A stretch of 15,342 bases of DNA from Dehalococcoidales bacterium. Its GTDB lineage: Bacteria; Chloroflexota; Dehalococcoidia; Dehalococcoidales; UBA3254. Made by a program: the position numbers and the translations under genes. This document shows, piece by piece, positions 1 through 6,911 of the stretch. The DNA lies in the NCBI GenBank assembly GCA_028718465.1, contig JAQULX010000021.1:1-15342 (forward strand), read 5' to 3'. The stretch's first letter is position 1, and the number at the start of each line of letters is the position of its first letter. The notes beneath the pieces are model-generated. The model was not told the origin of the DNA, did no database searches, and saw only the letters and a program-made list of their open reading frames with translations.

Positions 1-1254
1 GCAGAAAATCCGGAAGAAGATTGAGCGTCCGGAGTCGAACGGCTGAGAGTAGTAACAGACCGGCCTGACGCCGCATTTACTTAATTCTTCAACTGCGTAT
101 TGTTCCATCTTTTTAACATCTTTGGGCTCGGTAAGCATAATCCAGACCATATACCGACCGAGGCCGAAGAAGGTTGGCTCGATTTGATGATACTTTCCAT
201 ACAGAATTTCCCAGCCCATTTTGGCAACAGGCATGATTCTTTCCGCTTCCTCAGACGGGATAGCCCTGCCATTATATTTCCGGGCTACCTTAGCGATGAC
301 TTTCTCGTGGGCAACCATGGTTTCTTCATAGCCGGACATAAATGTAGTAACGATATTGTAGGGTTTACCCTCCGGCGCAACTCTGGGATCGCCAAGCAGA
401 TGGGGAGGCAAGGTTGTTCCGGGTTTGGAGACATCCACGGCAAAAGCCTCATAATTGCCCCAGTGCCAGATAATGCAGTGCTCGGGGATGTTATTGTTTA
501 AAAGGTCTTTAACAAAATCAACGGAATCGGCATAAGTGTCAAAAGCAGCCAGATTGACCCGGTTTGCCTCGTTAATGGTGTAAATCCTGACAGCCCCACT
601 GACAACCACACCCATAGTGCCGTAGGCACAGGTGAAGAGCCCGGCCAGATCGGGATGCGGACCGTATCTCATATGGCTGCCGGCATGAGGGAACTGAGCA
701 GAGCCGGTATGGAAAGTAGTGCCGTCGGGAAGAACCACTTCCAGGTCCATAACCGCATCCATGTTCTTGCTGCACATGCTGTTGGTAGGCCGGGAGAGGG
801 CATTGCCGAGTACCGCCGAACCACCGGGAGCAGTAGGTATCGCCAGCCGGTAGCCTACTTTAAGAAGCTCTGTGGTCAATTTGTCAAAATTAACTCCGGC
901 CTCGATCACGGCATACCCGGAATCGGTATTGATTTCAATAATTTTGTTCATGCGGCGCATATCCATCAGGATACCGCCGTCATCAGCCAGGGTATAACCG
1001 GCGAGATTTACCCCGCGCATAGCGGGAGTAACAGGTATTTTGTATTCATTGGCAAATTTGAGGATAGCCTTGACGTCCTCTTTGCTTTCCGGCAGGACGA
1101 CACATCCGGGTTTGTGGAAGACCGGTGGTGGGTCTGAAGCATAAGAGACAAGGACCGCCTCATCAGTCTTGACCTTTTCCGCCCCGATAGCTTTTTTTAG
1201 TTTCTCGAAGACCAGGTCCCCTTGCCTTGCATCGGGTTTAGCCGCTGTGGTCAT
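1..1254 (-). CDS. FAD-linked oxidase, GlcD/4-cresol-dehydrogenase type (3' end outside window)
   Basis: The minus strand is open for 418 codons from an ATG at 1254 to the window edge, so the C-terminus is missing. A strong ribosome-binding site, GGAGGAGG, lies just upstream. The N-terminal half reads as a PCMH-type FAD-binding domain: VVLPESKEDVKAIL (about residues 52-65), a glycine-containing flavin loop with VTPAMRGVNLAGY, ILMDMRRMNKIIEI, AVIEAGV, and VMDLEVVLPDGTTFHTG before GTMGVVVSGAVRIY. The remainder matches the C-terminal substrate/cap domain of FAD-linked oxidases. Known members oxidise hydroxy acids or phenolic and benzylic alcohols and pass electrons to a separate acceptor. The conserved glycine-rich spacing and PHPDLAGLF segment lean towards the vanillyl-alcohol oxidase/4-cresol dehydrogenase side, but the substrate cannot be told. 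It is divergent from the ureohydrolase gene. Family call is confident; substrate unknown. Confidence 0.87.
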   Translation of the reverse strand, partial: MTTAAKPDARQGDLVFEKLKKAIGAEKVKTDEAVLVSYASDPPPVFHKPGCVVLPESKEDVKAILKFANEYKIPVTPAMRGVNLAGYTLADDGGILMDMRRMNKIIEINTDSGYAVIEAGVNFDKLTTELLKVGYRLAIPTAPGGSAVLGNALSRPTNSMCSKNMDAVMDLEVVLPDGTTFHTGSAQFPHAGSHMRYGPHPDLAGLFTCAYGTMGVVVSGAVRIYTINEANRVNLAAFDTYADSVDFVKDLLNNNIPEHCIIWHWGNYEAFAVDVSKPGTTLPPHLLGDPRVAPEGKPYNIVTTFMSGYEETMVAHEKVIAKVARKYNGRAIPSEEAERIMPVAKMGWEILYGKYHQIEPTFFGLGRYMVWIMLTEPKDVKKMEQYAVEELSKCGVRPVCYYSQPFDSGRSIFFRIFC

Positions 1255-1339
1255 GTATTACCTCCTCCATAACCTGACATTTATTAATCTCAAGAGAAAA
1301 TAATGGTTACCGGACGGGCCATTACAGGGTGATAAAAAT

Positions 1340-1368
1340 ATTTTATACTATAGTAAGAATAATCGCAA
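1340..1368 (-). promoter_or_regulatory. Predicted promoter of the FAD-linked oxidase
   Basis: On the minus strand, TTGCGA (1368-1363) is followed by 17 nt and TAAAAT (1345-1340). The predicted start near 1333 gives a leader of about 80 nt. The 17-nt spacer contains the palindrome TACTATAGTA, where a bound regulator would block polymerase. Confidence 0.5.
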
Positions 1369-1481
1369 AATATAAAGTAAAGTTCAACAAATATTATAAA
1401 TATCTGTTAAATTTAGCAAAGTTTATCATACCCGGCTGATCAAGTCAAACAAATCCAGTTGCAAACATGGAGCACCGTTGC

Positions 1482-1510
1482 TTACAATTAAATACACGAT
1501 TGATTATAAT
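1482..1510 (+). promoter_or_regulatory. Predicted promoter of the ureohydrolase gene
   Basis: TTACAA (1482-1487), 17 nt, then a perfect TATAAT (1505-1510). The -35 is weak (3 of 6). The predicted leader is about 80 nt, ending at an AGGAGG (1577-1582) that sits unusually far (14 nt) from the ATG at 1597. Confidence 0.5.
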
Positions 1511-1596
1511 TGCATTCAAGCGGGAAAACGCTTATTGTTCAATCCCGGCAGATATAAGACGCTTTCCATCTGCTACAGGAGGCCAGGTAGTTTGCA

Positions 1597-2685
1597 ATGA
1601 CAGAAAAGAAGCCCGTAAAAAGACTATTTGGAGTCGCACTGGACCCTTCGGATGATCCGTGGAGTCTTGAACTAAAGCAAGCCTGGATGAACCGAAGAGG
1701 AGCAGTAACGGAAGGCCTGGCGGCCTGTCGAGACCCATATGAAGCATTCACCGGGTATTTAAAGAATACACTGGAAGAGCTGGGAATAGAGCCGGCCGGG
1801 AAATTCCCCATCCCCTCCTGGCTTACCCCCAGGCCTGAACCGGAAGACCTTCCCCTGGTTAATGTGCAGCATATCGGCCTGTTCTATGATAGCGGAGAAC
1901 TATTGAATATTATCAGGCGGTTACAAGAGTTTGTCGAAGAGGAGATATTCCCGGCGGCGCCGGTAATGGCGGGCATAGACCACACCGCTACCATGGGGAT
2001 CATCTCAGCCCTGGCTCGAAGATACGGGCCTGAAAATCTCAGTGTCTTAACTCTGGACCAGCATTTTGACGCGATTCCCATGTCCGTCAGAGTTGCAGAA
2101 ACCTCAGGCGTGATTCCCAATCCTATGGGCGGCATGCCGCTGGCTGCACCAAAGCAGCTCCAGGACTTGAAGGAACATTGCTGCTGCGGTAATTTTTGGG
2201 ACTATCTTTTAAAAGAGGGTTATATTTTACCGCAAAGTTTGTCCTTTATCGGGGCAGCGGACTATCCGGGGAAATTACCGGACTCAGCAGAGAGCCCGTT
2301 CCGCGATTGCTACCTTAATTTCGAGAAAAAAGGGTGCCGCTTCTTTCCCCGGTACCTCTTTGAAGGGCAATATGCCGAATCCCTGGCCAGGTTTATAAGT
2401 GAGGGCATCCGTACTCCGAAGGTCTATGTATCCCTGGACCTGGATGCAGGGGCATACAATTTTTCCTGGGCGGCCAGGTACATGGATGTGCCAGGCATCA
2501 ACCTTCAAAACCTGCTGGATACAGCCCGCCTGATTCGCGCCGTCTGTCAACAAAAAAAAGCAGACCTGGCAGGGTTAGATATTATGGAATTTAACATGCA
2601 TTTCCTGGGAATAGAGTCCGCAGACGGCACAAGAGACACCACTATTGAGACTGTGCGAGAATATCTAAAGGCACTTACCGGCTAA
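1597..2685 (+). CDS. Ureohydrolase (arginase/agmatinase superfamily)
   Basis: This 362-residue protein carries the binuclear metal site of the arginase fold. H129 lies in AGIDHTA (family GGDHS), D154/H156/D158 in LDQHFDA (family DAHxD), and D281/D283 in SLDLDAG. E331 in GLDIMEFN matches the guanidinium-binding glutamate of arginases. These enzymes cleave a guanidino or formimidoyl group as urea or formamide from arginine, agmatine, guanidinobutyrate or formiminoglutamate. The substrate here is not clear: the loop after DxD lacks the usual DPxxxPG, and the spacing between D158 and D281 is about 20 residues longer than in classic arginases. A Cys triplet (C195-C197) lies in this longer segment. 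The ATG at 1597 is the first start after an in-frame TAG at 1588. The gene converges on the Lrp-type regulator with a 7-bp gap and is divergent from the oxidase, a common setting for amino-acid or amine catabolism. Confidence 0.85.
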   Translation: MTEKKPVKRLFGVALDPSDDPWSLELKQAWMNRRGAVTEGLAACRDPYEAFTGYLKNTLEELGIEPAGKFPIPSWLTPRPEPEDLPLVNVQHIGLFYDSGELLNIIRRLQEFVEEEIFPAAPVMAGIDHTATMGIISALARRYGPENLSVLTLDQHFDAIPMSVRVAETSGVIPNPMGGMPLAAPKQLQDLKEHCCCGNFWDYLLKEGYILPQSLSFIGAADYPGKLPDSAESPFRDCYLNFEKKGCRFFPRYLFEGQYAESLARFISEGIRTPKVYVSLDLDAGAYNFSWAARYMDVPGINLQNLLDTARLIRAVCQQKKADLAGLDIMEFNMHFLGIESADGTRDTTIETVREYLKALTG

Positions 2686-2692
2686 GAGTCCC

Positions 2693-3658
2693 TCACCTTC
2701 GGCGGGGCTCCGATTTGGAAAGGATAGCCAGGTCGGACTCGCTTTGATGGAAAGTCCCATAATAGCGTTTTATCAGCTCGCCGTGGATCAGGGTTTCCAT
2801 CCTGGTCACGCCGGGTATGGAAGCAACCTTCTTTTTCAAAAAGTCGTACAGTGTCTCAGGAGTCCTGGCCAGTATACTGGCATGTATGCCGTAACCATTC
2901 ATCAACGTCATCAGGGTGCTGACTTCCCTGTAAGAGTAAAGACCGTTACAGATTTCGTTTATTTTTTCGCGTTCGGCATGTATAAAAATATAAGCATTGG
3001 ACTGATATCCCATTTTGGTAGCGCTGGGTATCGCGCGGACCTGGATCACATTGTCTTTGAGCAAGCCAGCCAATCTTTTGGATACAGCGGAAAGGCTAAT
3101 TCCCATCTTTTCCGAAAGGTGCAAACAGCTATAACGGCCGTTATTAGCCAGCTCCTCGATCAGCCGGAGGTCTACATCGTCGATTTTGGCAACGTTCTGG
3201 TCGAGATAATTGTCGGAAGAAACACCGTAGTACCGTTTCCACACGCCTTTGACAAAGTAGGTCTCCATTTCAGAGATATCCCCGGTATCGGAAAGTTCGG
3301 ATGAAATAAAGCTCAACAGCATATCCCAGGTAGGGTAATGCACTCCCAAGATAAGGTTAAAGCGACCGAAGGTAGTCACTATCAGATTCACGTTGAACTT
3401 CGGCTTCAGGCGGATACAAACGTCGTCGATCTTATTCATGGGCACATTCATAACGATCAGAGCGTTTGCGGTATGCCCCAGCTTGTAGGGATTGGGTACG
3501 GCTTTAATGGTGATAATTTCCTCTTTAAGCAGGTGCTTTACCTTTTTGGCTACAGTAGATGGATTGATTTTTAGAGCCTGGGCGAGTTCTATATAGCTGG
3601 CACGGCCGTTTTCTTCCAGTTTGCCTATCAACCGGAAATCAGTATTATTCAACATCAT
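2693..3658 (-). CDS. Tandem Lrp/AsnC-family transcriptional regulator (two HTH-RAM units)
   Basis: The 321-residue protein is an internal duplication of an Lrp/AsnC unit. The first helix-turn-helix is at about residues 6-55 (LIGKLEENGRASYIELAQAL, then PSTVAKKVKHLL), followed by a ligand-sensing RAM domain to about 145. A second HTH is at 161-210 (LRLIEELANNGRYSCLHLSE, then LSAVSKRLAGLL), with a RAM domain to about 301. Both units end in KRYYG (141-145 and 297-301). Ordinary Lrp proteins are about 150 residues and dimerise, so one chain here could supply a whole dimer. The family senses amino acids and related metabolites, so the ureohydrolase and oxidase next door are reasonable targets (inference). 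Two ATGs are adjacent (3658 and 3655). The promoter spacing favours leaderless initiation at 3655. There is no Shine-Dalgarno sequence. Confidence 0.88.
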   Translation of the reverse strand: MMLNNTDFRLIGKLEENGRASYIELAQALKINPSTVAKKVKHLLKEEIITIKAVPNPYKLGHTANALIVMNVPMNKIDDVCIRLKPKFNVNLIVTTFGRFNLILGVHYPTWDMLLSFISSELSDTGDISEMETYFVKGVWKRYYGVSSDNYLDQNVAKIDDVDLRLIEELANNGRYSCLHLSEKMGISLSAVSKRLAGLLKDNVIQVRAIPSATKMGYQSNAYIFIHAEREKINEICNGLYSYREVSTLMTLMNGYGIHASILARTPETLYDFLKKKVASIPGVTRMETLIHGELIKRYYGTFHQSESDLAILSKSEPRRR

Positions 3659-3662
3659 TTTT

Positions 3663-3691
3663 ATAATAAGCCCTCAAGGTAGTTACGTCAA
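3663..3691 (-). promoter_or_regulatory. Predicted leaderless promoter of the Lrp-type gene
   Basis: On the minus strand TTGACG (3691-3686), 17 nt, then TATTAT (3668-3663). The -35 matches the consensus at 5 of 6 positions. The -10 ends 7 nt before the second ATG (3655) and 4 nt before the first (3658), so the transcript should begin at or next to the start codon. Confidence 0.6.
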
Positions 3692-3794
3692 GTTACATTC
3701 CGATCAGGCAGCGCGGATCTCCGGCTGCGGAAAAGGGCATTATTTTTACTGTTGTATCGGTAGTGAAGCGTAATTCATTAAATATATTTAGGTA

Positions 3795-3823
3795 TTGTCC
3801 TGTATAATATGCGTTACTAAATT
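3795..3823 (+). promoter_or_regulatory. Candidate promoter of the lipoprotein protease
   Basis: TTGTCC (3795-3800), 17 nt, then TAAATT (3818-3823). A perfect TATAAT also lies at 3803-3808 but has no -35 at the right distance. The region is very AT-rich, so the exact promoter is uncertain. The leader would be about 55-75 nt and ends in a good GGAGG before the ATG at 3884. Confidence 0.35.
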
Positions 3824-3883
3824 ATATATAGGGATATTGTATTTTTTACAGATAAAGAGCTTTTTCCTCTCGGAGGAACAAGT

Positions 3884-4708
3884 ATGAAGAAATCCGGACT
3901 GCTTCTAGCCATTATGATAGTGGTTTCGAGCCTGGCGCTTATCACCGGTTGTATCGATTTTAGAGCAATGGTTCCCAGCGAAACACCTTATGAGATTCCT
4001 GAGCTCACACCGCAGCCGAGGCCAGAAGAAAATAAAACACCGCTGTACGAACTGGAGCCGTCCGATATAGAGGTGTCACCGGTAGTAATCCCCAGCCTTT
4101 CTCAATTGATCAATGCCGTCGAACATTCAGTAGTAGCTGTAGAAACTATTGCGACGAGAGAGGGAGACCTGGGCGGTTCCCGGCAGATTATGAGTTCCGG
4201 CTCCGGATGGTTTATCAGTACCGACGGACTTGTCGTGACCGATAATCATGTCATTGAAGGATCAGATAATATTCTTGTTCTTCTCAGGGATGGAAGGGAA
4301 CTGCCGGCCCGACTTGTCAGTACCGACCGGTCCTTTGATCTGGCGCTGCTGAAAATCGAGGCCGGTTCCACGCCAGCATTGAAAATCGGTGATGCCTCCA
4401 AAATGAAAGTAGGTGATTGGGTTGTAGTCGTCGGCAATCCTCTGGGGCAGGGTATCAGCGCGAAACAGGGCATTATCAGCCGGTTAGGCGTCGATGTGTC
4501 CCTTGGCGGTGATATGAACTATGAAAACATGATCGAAGTGAGCGCGGCCATTAATCCAGGCAACAGCGGCGGCCCCCTGCTTAACCTGGCAGGGGAGGTG
4601 ATAGGGATTACGTCGATTAAGGTGGCCGATGTTGGAATCGAGGGCATGGGCTACGCCAAGAGCATGGTCGATGTGATACCGGTTGTGCAAAGGTTAGCAG
4701 CAAGATAG
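3884..4708 (+). CDS. Lipoprotein HtrA-like serine protease without PDZ domain
   Basis: The 274-residue protein starts with a lipoprotein signal peptide: MKK, a hydrophobic stretch, then the lipobox ITGC with Cys23 as the lipidation site. A Pro/Glu-rich linker (about 30-70) leads into a trypsin-like domain of the DegP/HtrA family. The catalytic triad is complete: H122 in VTDNHVIEG, D152 in RSFDLALLKI and S228 in INPGNSGGPL. The chain ends at about residue 274 just after the protease domain, so the PDZ domain(s) of typical HtrA proteins are absent. It should be tethered to the outer face of the cytoplasmic membrane and cleave or quality-control exported proteins. GGAGG lies about 8 nt upstream of the ATG. 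No operon link to the next gene is evident, because that gene has its own promoter. Family call is firm; substrates are unknown. Confidence 0.9.
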   Translation: MKKSGLLLAIMIVVSSLALITGCIDFRAMVPSETPYEIPELTPQPRPEENKTPLYELEPSDIEVSPVVIPSLSQLINAVEHSVVAVETIATREGDLGGSRQIMSSGSGWFISTDGLVVTDNHVIEGSDNILVLLRDGRELPARLVSTDRSFDLALLKIEAGSTPALKIGDASKMKVGDWVVVVGNPLGQGISAKQGIISRLGVDVSLGGDMNYENMIEVSAAINPGNSGGPLLNLAGEVIGITSIKVADVGIEGMGYAKSMVDVIPVVQRLAAR

Positions 4709-4717
4709 CTGAGATAT

Positions 4718-4752
4718 TTCAACCTGTTTTTCAATTCCCGCCGACAGGTGAA
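4718..4752 (+). terminator. Possible weak intrinsic terminator after the protease gene
   Basis: TTCAACCTGT (4718-4727) can pair with ACAGGTGAA (4744-4752) with one bulged A, leaving a loop of about 16 nt. It is followed by ATTTTCC. The stem is modest and the T-run short, so this is tentative. It would separate the protease transcript from the operator-promoter of the next gene. Confidence 0.35.
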
Positions 4753-4759
4753 ATTTTCC

Positions 4760-4774
4760 AGAACAATGTTCTAG
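4760..4774 (+). promoter_or_regulatory. Predicted operator, palindrome AGAACAATGTTCT plus AG
   Basis: The 13-bp AGAACAATGTTCT (4760-4772) is an inverted repeat, perfect apart from the central base, followed by AG. It shares GAACAnnGTTCTAG with sites at 5103 and 9975. Its centre (4766) is 43 bp upstream of the start of the -10 box of the winged-helix gene, a typical position for an activator. Confidence 0.6.
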
Positions 4775-4785
4775 AATCCAATCGC

Positions 4786-4814
4786 TTCTCAGGCAGGTTT
4801 TCCTCTTTTATACT
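4786..4814 (+). promoter_or_regulatory. Predicted leaderless promoter of the winged-helix gene
   Basis: TTCTCA (4786-4791), 17 nt, then TATACT (4809-4814). The -10 ends 7 nt before the ATG at 4822 and no ribosome-binding site is visible. The same TTCTCA-N17-TATAMT layout, at the same offset from the same palindrome, recurs at 10000-10028. The poor -35 fits dependence on an activator. Confidence 0.6.
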
Positions 4815-4821
4815 TACCATT

Positions 4822-5097
4822 ATGGCCGGTAAGATGCTTTTTCAGGGTAGACGCTCCAGCATTGAAATCATTGCTGCAATCTTGAGTGCTTCCAGATCAG
4901 CCCCGGTCACCAAAGCCGGTATTACCGGTCAGGTTAAAATCAATTCCCGCCAGATGAATGAGTATCTCGATTGGCTGTCCAGACAGGATTTGATCGAGCC
5001 AATCGGCGGCAGGAACCATCAATTCCATATCAAACCCACCAATAAAGGACTACGGCTTCTGACCACTCTGGAAAATATCCAGGCTATATTGCGGTGA
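4822..5097 (+). CDS. Small winged-helix transcriptional regulator (HTH_45-like)
   Basis: This 91-residue protein is one winged helix-turn-helix unit. RRSSIEIIAAILSAS forms helix 1 (about 10-24), TKAGITGQVKINSRQMNEYL spans the helix-turn-helix (about 30-49), LDWLSRQDLIEPI continues helix 3 to the wing (about 49-61), and FHIKPTNKGLRLLTTLENI closes the wing and last helix. The order R(R)S..EII..IL, then NEYLDWL, then KPTNKGL is typical of the small archaeal-type winged-helix regulators (PF14947-like), which bind DNA as dimers. No ligand or metal site is visible. A palindromic site lies just upstream of its own promoter, and the same site precedes the next gene, so autoregulation and control of the neighbours are plausible. 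The ATG at 4822 fits the promoter as a leaderless start. A second ATG at 4834 is possible and would drop four residues. Confidence 0.8.
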   Translation: MAGKMLFQGRRSSIEIIAAILSASRSAPVTKAGITGQVKINSRQMNEYLDWLSRQDLIEPIGGRNHQFHIKPTNKGLRLLTTLENIQAILR

Positions 5098-5102
5098 CAC
5101 TG

Positions 5103-5116
5103 GAACAAAGTTCTAG
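5103..5116 (+). promoter_or_regulatory. Predicted operator GAACAAAGTTCTAG upstream of the GH3 gene
   Basis: This is a second copy of GAACAnnGTTCTAG, 5 bp after the winged-helix stop codon. The inverted repeat is GAAC-AAA-GTTC. Its centre (5108) lies 43 bp before TAAAGT (5151), the same spacing as in the two stronger promoters. Confidence 0.55.
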
Positions 5117-5127
5117 TATTAAAGTAC

Positions 5128-5161
5128 TGTAAAAAGCGAATCTTTCATGCTAAAGTATACT
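5128..5161 (+). promoter_or_regulatory. Candidate weak promoter of the GH3-like gene
   Basis: At the geometry shared with the neighbouring promoters, TGTAAA (5128-5133) and TAAAGT (5151-5156) stand 17 nt apart. A better -10, TATACT, overlaps at 5156-5161 but lacks a matching -35. The start would be near 5163-5168, giving a short leader with AGGAGG (5175-5180) ahead of the ATG at 5188. Confidence 0.35.
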
Positions 5162-5187
5162 CTAGGACAGTATCAGGAGGTTCACAC

Positions 5188-6840
5188 ATGTCACTCGTAC
5201 GTGAGTTATTAAAAAACCAGAGACACGATGATTTATGGAAAATGTGCTGTGGATTCCTGGACATCGATATTAAACAGTTCATGCAGATCCAGCACAACCT
5301 GCTGCTGGAACAAATTGAGCTGTTAAAAAAATGCCGGCTGGGACAAAAAATCCTGCGAGGAGCCAAACCCTTATCTGTAGATGAGTTCCGCAGTTATGTG
5401 CCCATGACCAGCTATAAAGACTATTGTCCTGAATTACTGGAGAAGCAGGAAGACGTCCTACCCGCAAAACCAGCTCTCTGGATACAGACTTCAGGTAAAG
5501 GAGGCGAATATCCCTTTAAATGGATACCTATGAGCGCCCGTTACTGGGAAGAAGCCGGGGTTGCCTTCAGCGCGCTCGCCCTGCTGAGCTCATGTCAATA
5601 TAAAGGCGATGTCGCCTTGAGAGACGGAACCAGAATGCTGCATGCCGCTTCCCAGCCTCCGACGATGACGGGGGCGGTAGCCCACCGCCTGGCTGAAGAT
5701 ATGGGCTTCCGGTATCTTCCGGCACTGGAAGTCGCCGACCGTATGCCATTCGAAGACAAGGTCAATATGGGTTTTAAGCTTGCTATGGCACACGGTATGG
5801 ATGGTTTTTTCGGTCTGGCAGGAGTGCTGGTAGCGATCGCTAAAAAATTCGAGCAGGGATCGGGAAAGTCTTCCAAAACGAAAATGCTGAAACAACCCGG
5901 AACCCTTTTCCGCATGAGCCGAGGACTGCTCAGAAGTAAAAGCCAGGGCCGCAAGCTCTTACCTAAAGACATCTGGAAGTTTAAGATTATCGTTTCCGCG
6001 GGTACAGACTGCGCGGTCTTTAAAGACAAGATCGAGCAATTGTGGGGCAGAAAACCGCTGAATATATATGGCAATACCGAGACCGGCGTGCTCGCCACAC
6101 AGACCTGGGACTACCAGGATATGGTCTTTTTCCCCCACCTGAATTTCCTGGAGTTCATCCCCGAGGAAGAGTGCCGCAAATCGGCCGCGGACAGGACCTA
6201 CCAACCGCAAACCGTCCTGCTCGACCAGGTGCAGCCGGGTAGAAATTACGAGCTGGTGGTGACCAATTTTCACGGAGGGATCCTGGTCAGGTACCGTCTG
6301 GGAGAGATCGTCCGTATCACCGCCTTGAGCAATGACAAACTGGGAATTAAACTCCCCCAGATGGTCATGGAAGGACGAGCGGATGATTTGATCGACCTCG
6401 GATTTATGCGCTTGAACGAAAGGGTCATCTGGCAGGCCCTGGAGAACACCGGTATTCCCTATAAGGAGTGGACAGCCCATAAAGAGGTAGGAGAAACCCC
6501 GCGGCTGAGAATGTATATCGAACTGGCTCCAGGTTATTATACCAGCGCCCAGGACATCGCCGACAGAATGTACCAGGCGATCAAGAAACTGGATGACGGT
6601 CTGTATGTTTACCAGGATATCCAGAGCATCGAAAAGTTAATTGATTTCAAGCCGATCGAAGTGACCGTTCTACCTGAAGGAGTGTTCTCCACCTATAAGC
6701 AAGTCCGGCAAGGGTTGGGTGCGCCGCTCAACGAATTAAAACCTCCTCATGTCAATCCATCCCGGCAGGACCTTATCCTCCTGGGTGCGGATGCCGAAAA
6801 GGCGCCCGTCCCGGGAATGGAAGCCATCCGGATAGGATAA
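5188..6840 (+). CDS. GH3-family acyl-adenylating amido synthetase-like protein
   Basis: At 550 residues it has the length and motif order of the GH3 (auxin-responsive promoter) family in the adenylate-forming superfamily. Near the N-terminus, LLEQIELLKKCRLGQKIL (about 39-56) and EFRSYVPMTSYKDYCP (66-81) match the family entry region. TSGKGGEYPFKWIP (101-114) is the phosphate-binding motif. YGNTETG (294-300) is the adenylate motif and YRLGEIV (369-375) the third motif, with Glu where GH3 proteins usually have Asp (YRxGD). Plant GH3 enzymes adenylate an acyl acid and join it to an amino acid. The bacterial homologues are poorly characterised, so the acid and amine are unknown. AGGAGG lies 7 nt before the ATG at 5188. 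The gene stands alone between two promoters and shares its operator with the winged-helix gene. Confidence 0.82.
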   Translation: MSLVRELLKNQRHDDLWKMCCGFLDIDIKQFMQIQHNLLLEQIELLKKCRLGQKILRGAKPLSVDEFRSYVPMTSYKDYCPELLEKQEDVLPAKPALWIQTSGKGGEYPFKWIPMSARYWEEAGVAFSALALLSSCQYKGDVALRDGTRMLHAASQPPTMTGAVAHRLAEDMGFRYLPALEVADRMPFEDKVNMGFKLAMAHGMDGFFGLAGVLVAIAKKFEQGSGKSSKTKMLKQPGTLFRMSRGLLRSKSQGRKLLPKDIWKFKIIVSAGTDCAVFKDKIEQLWGRKPLNIYGNTETGVLATQTWDYQDMVFFPHLNFLEFIPEEECRKSAADRTYQPQTVLLDQVQPGRNYELVVTNFHGGILVRYRLGEIVRITALSNDKLGIKLPQMVMEGRADDLIDLGFMRLNERVIWQALENTGIPYKEWTAHKEVGETPRLRMYIELAPGYYTSAQDIADRMYQAIKKLDDGLYVYQDIQSIEKLIDFKPIEVTVLPEGVFSTYKQVRQGLGAPLNELKPPHVNPSRQDLILLGADAEKAPVPGMEAIRIG

Positions 6841-6882
6841 TCCGACCAGCAAAATAGCCGAAAAGCCCGGTACATTAGTCCT

Positions 6883-6899
6883 GTAAAGGGGTACTTTAC
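6883..6899 (+). promoter_or_regulatory. Inverted repeat GTAAAG-GGGTA-CTTTAC upstream of the c-di-GMP gene
   Basis: A perfect 6-bp inverted repeat with a 5-bp spacer, centred at 6891. That is 43 bp before the -10 box (6934), the same distance as the GAAC palindromes of the neighbouring genes. TAAAGTAC, part of it read on the other strand, also occurs at 5120-5127. It probably binds a regulator, possibly a different one. Confidence 0.4.
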
Positions 6900-6911
6900 T
6901 CCCAAAACATC

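Larger units (their letters stand above)
1255..1596. other. Divergent intergenic promoter region, AT-rich
   Basis: This 342-bp stretch has no convincing gene. It holds back-to-back promoters for the minus-strand oxidase and the plus-strand ureohydrolase. The perfect 10-bp palindrome TACTATAGTA (1346-1355) lies within the spacer of the oxidase promoter. The inverted repeat TAATGG/CCATTA (1301-1306 and 1319-1324, 12-nt loop) would fold in the oxidase mRNA leader. An AT-rich core runs from about 1330 to 1430. A small open frame on the plus strand from 1467 overlaps the ureohydrolase start in another frame and has no ribosome-binding site, so it was not called. Confidence 0.6.

Noticed and set aside
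100..1137. Plus-strand open frames (100-501 and 655-1137) over the first gene
   Set aside because: They are antisense to the FAD-oxidase reading frame, which runs uninterrupted for 418 codons with clear family motifs and a strong ribosome-binding site. The plus-strand products match nothing recognisable.
1467..1655. 62-codon plus-strand frame starting in the intergenic region
   Set aside because: It has no ribosome-binding site, overlaps the ureohydrolase start in another frame and spans its promoter.
2681..2700. Terminator between the convergent ureohydrolase and Lrp genes
   Set aside because: The gap is only 7 bp and no stable stem with a T-run could be found on either strand.
2744..3574. 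Plus-strand frames opposite the Lrp gene
   Set aside because: They are antisense to a gene with two complete Lrp units, so they are composition artefacts.
5595..6480. Minus-strand frames of 167 and 173 codons inside the GH3 gene
   Set aside because: The GH3 frame carries all family motifs. The antisense products have no domain features and no ribosome-binding sites.
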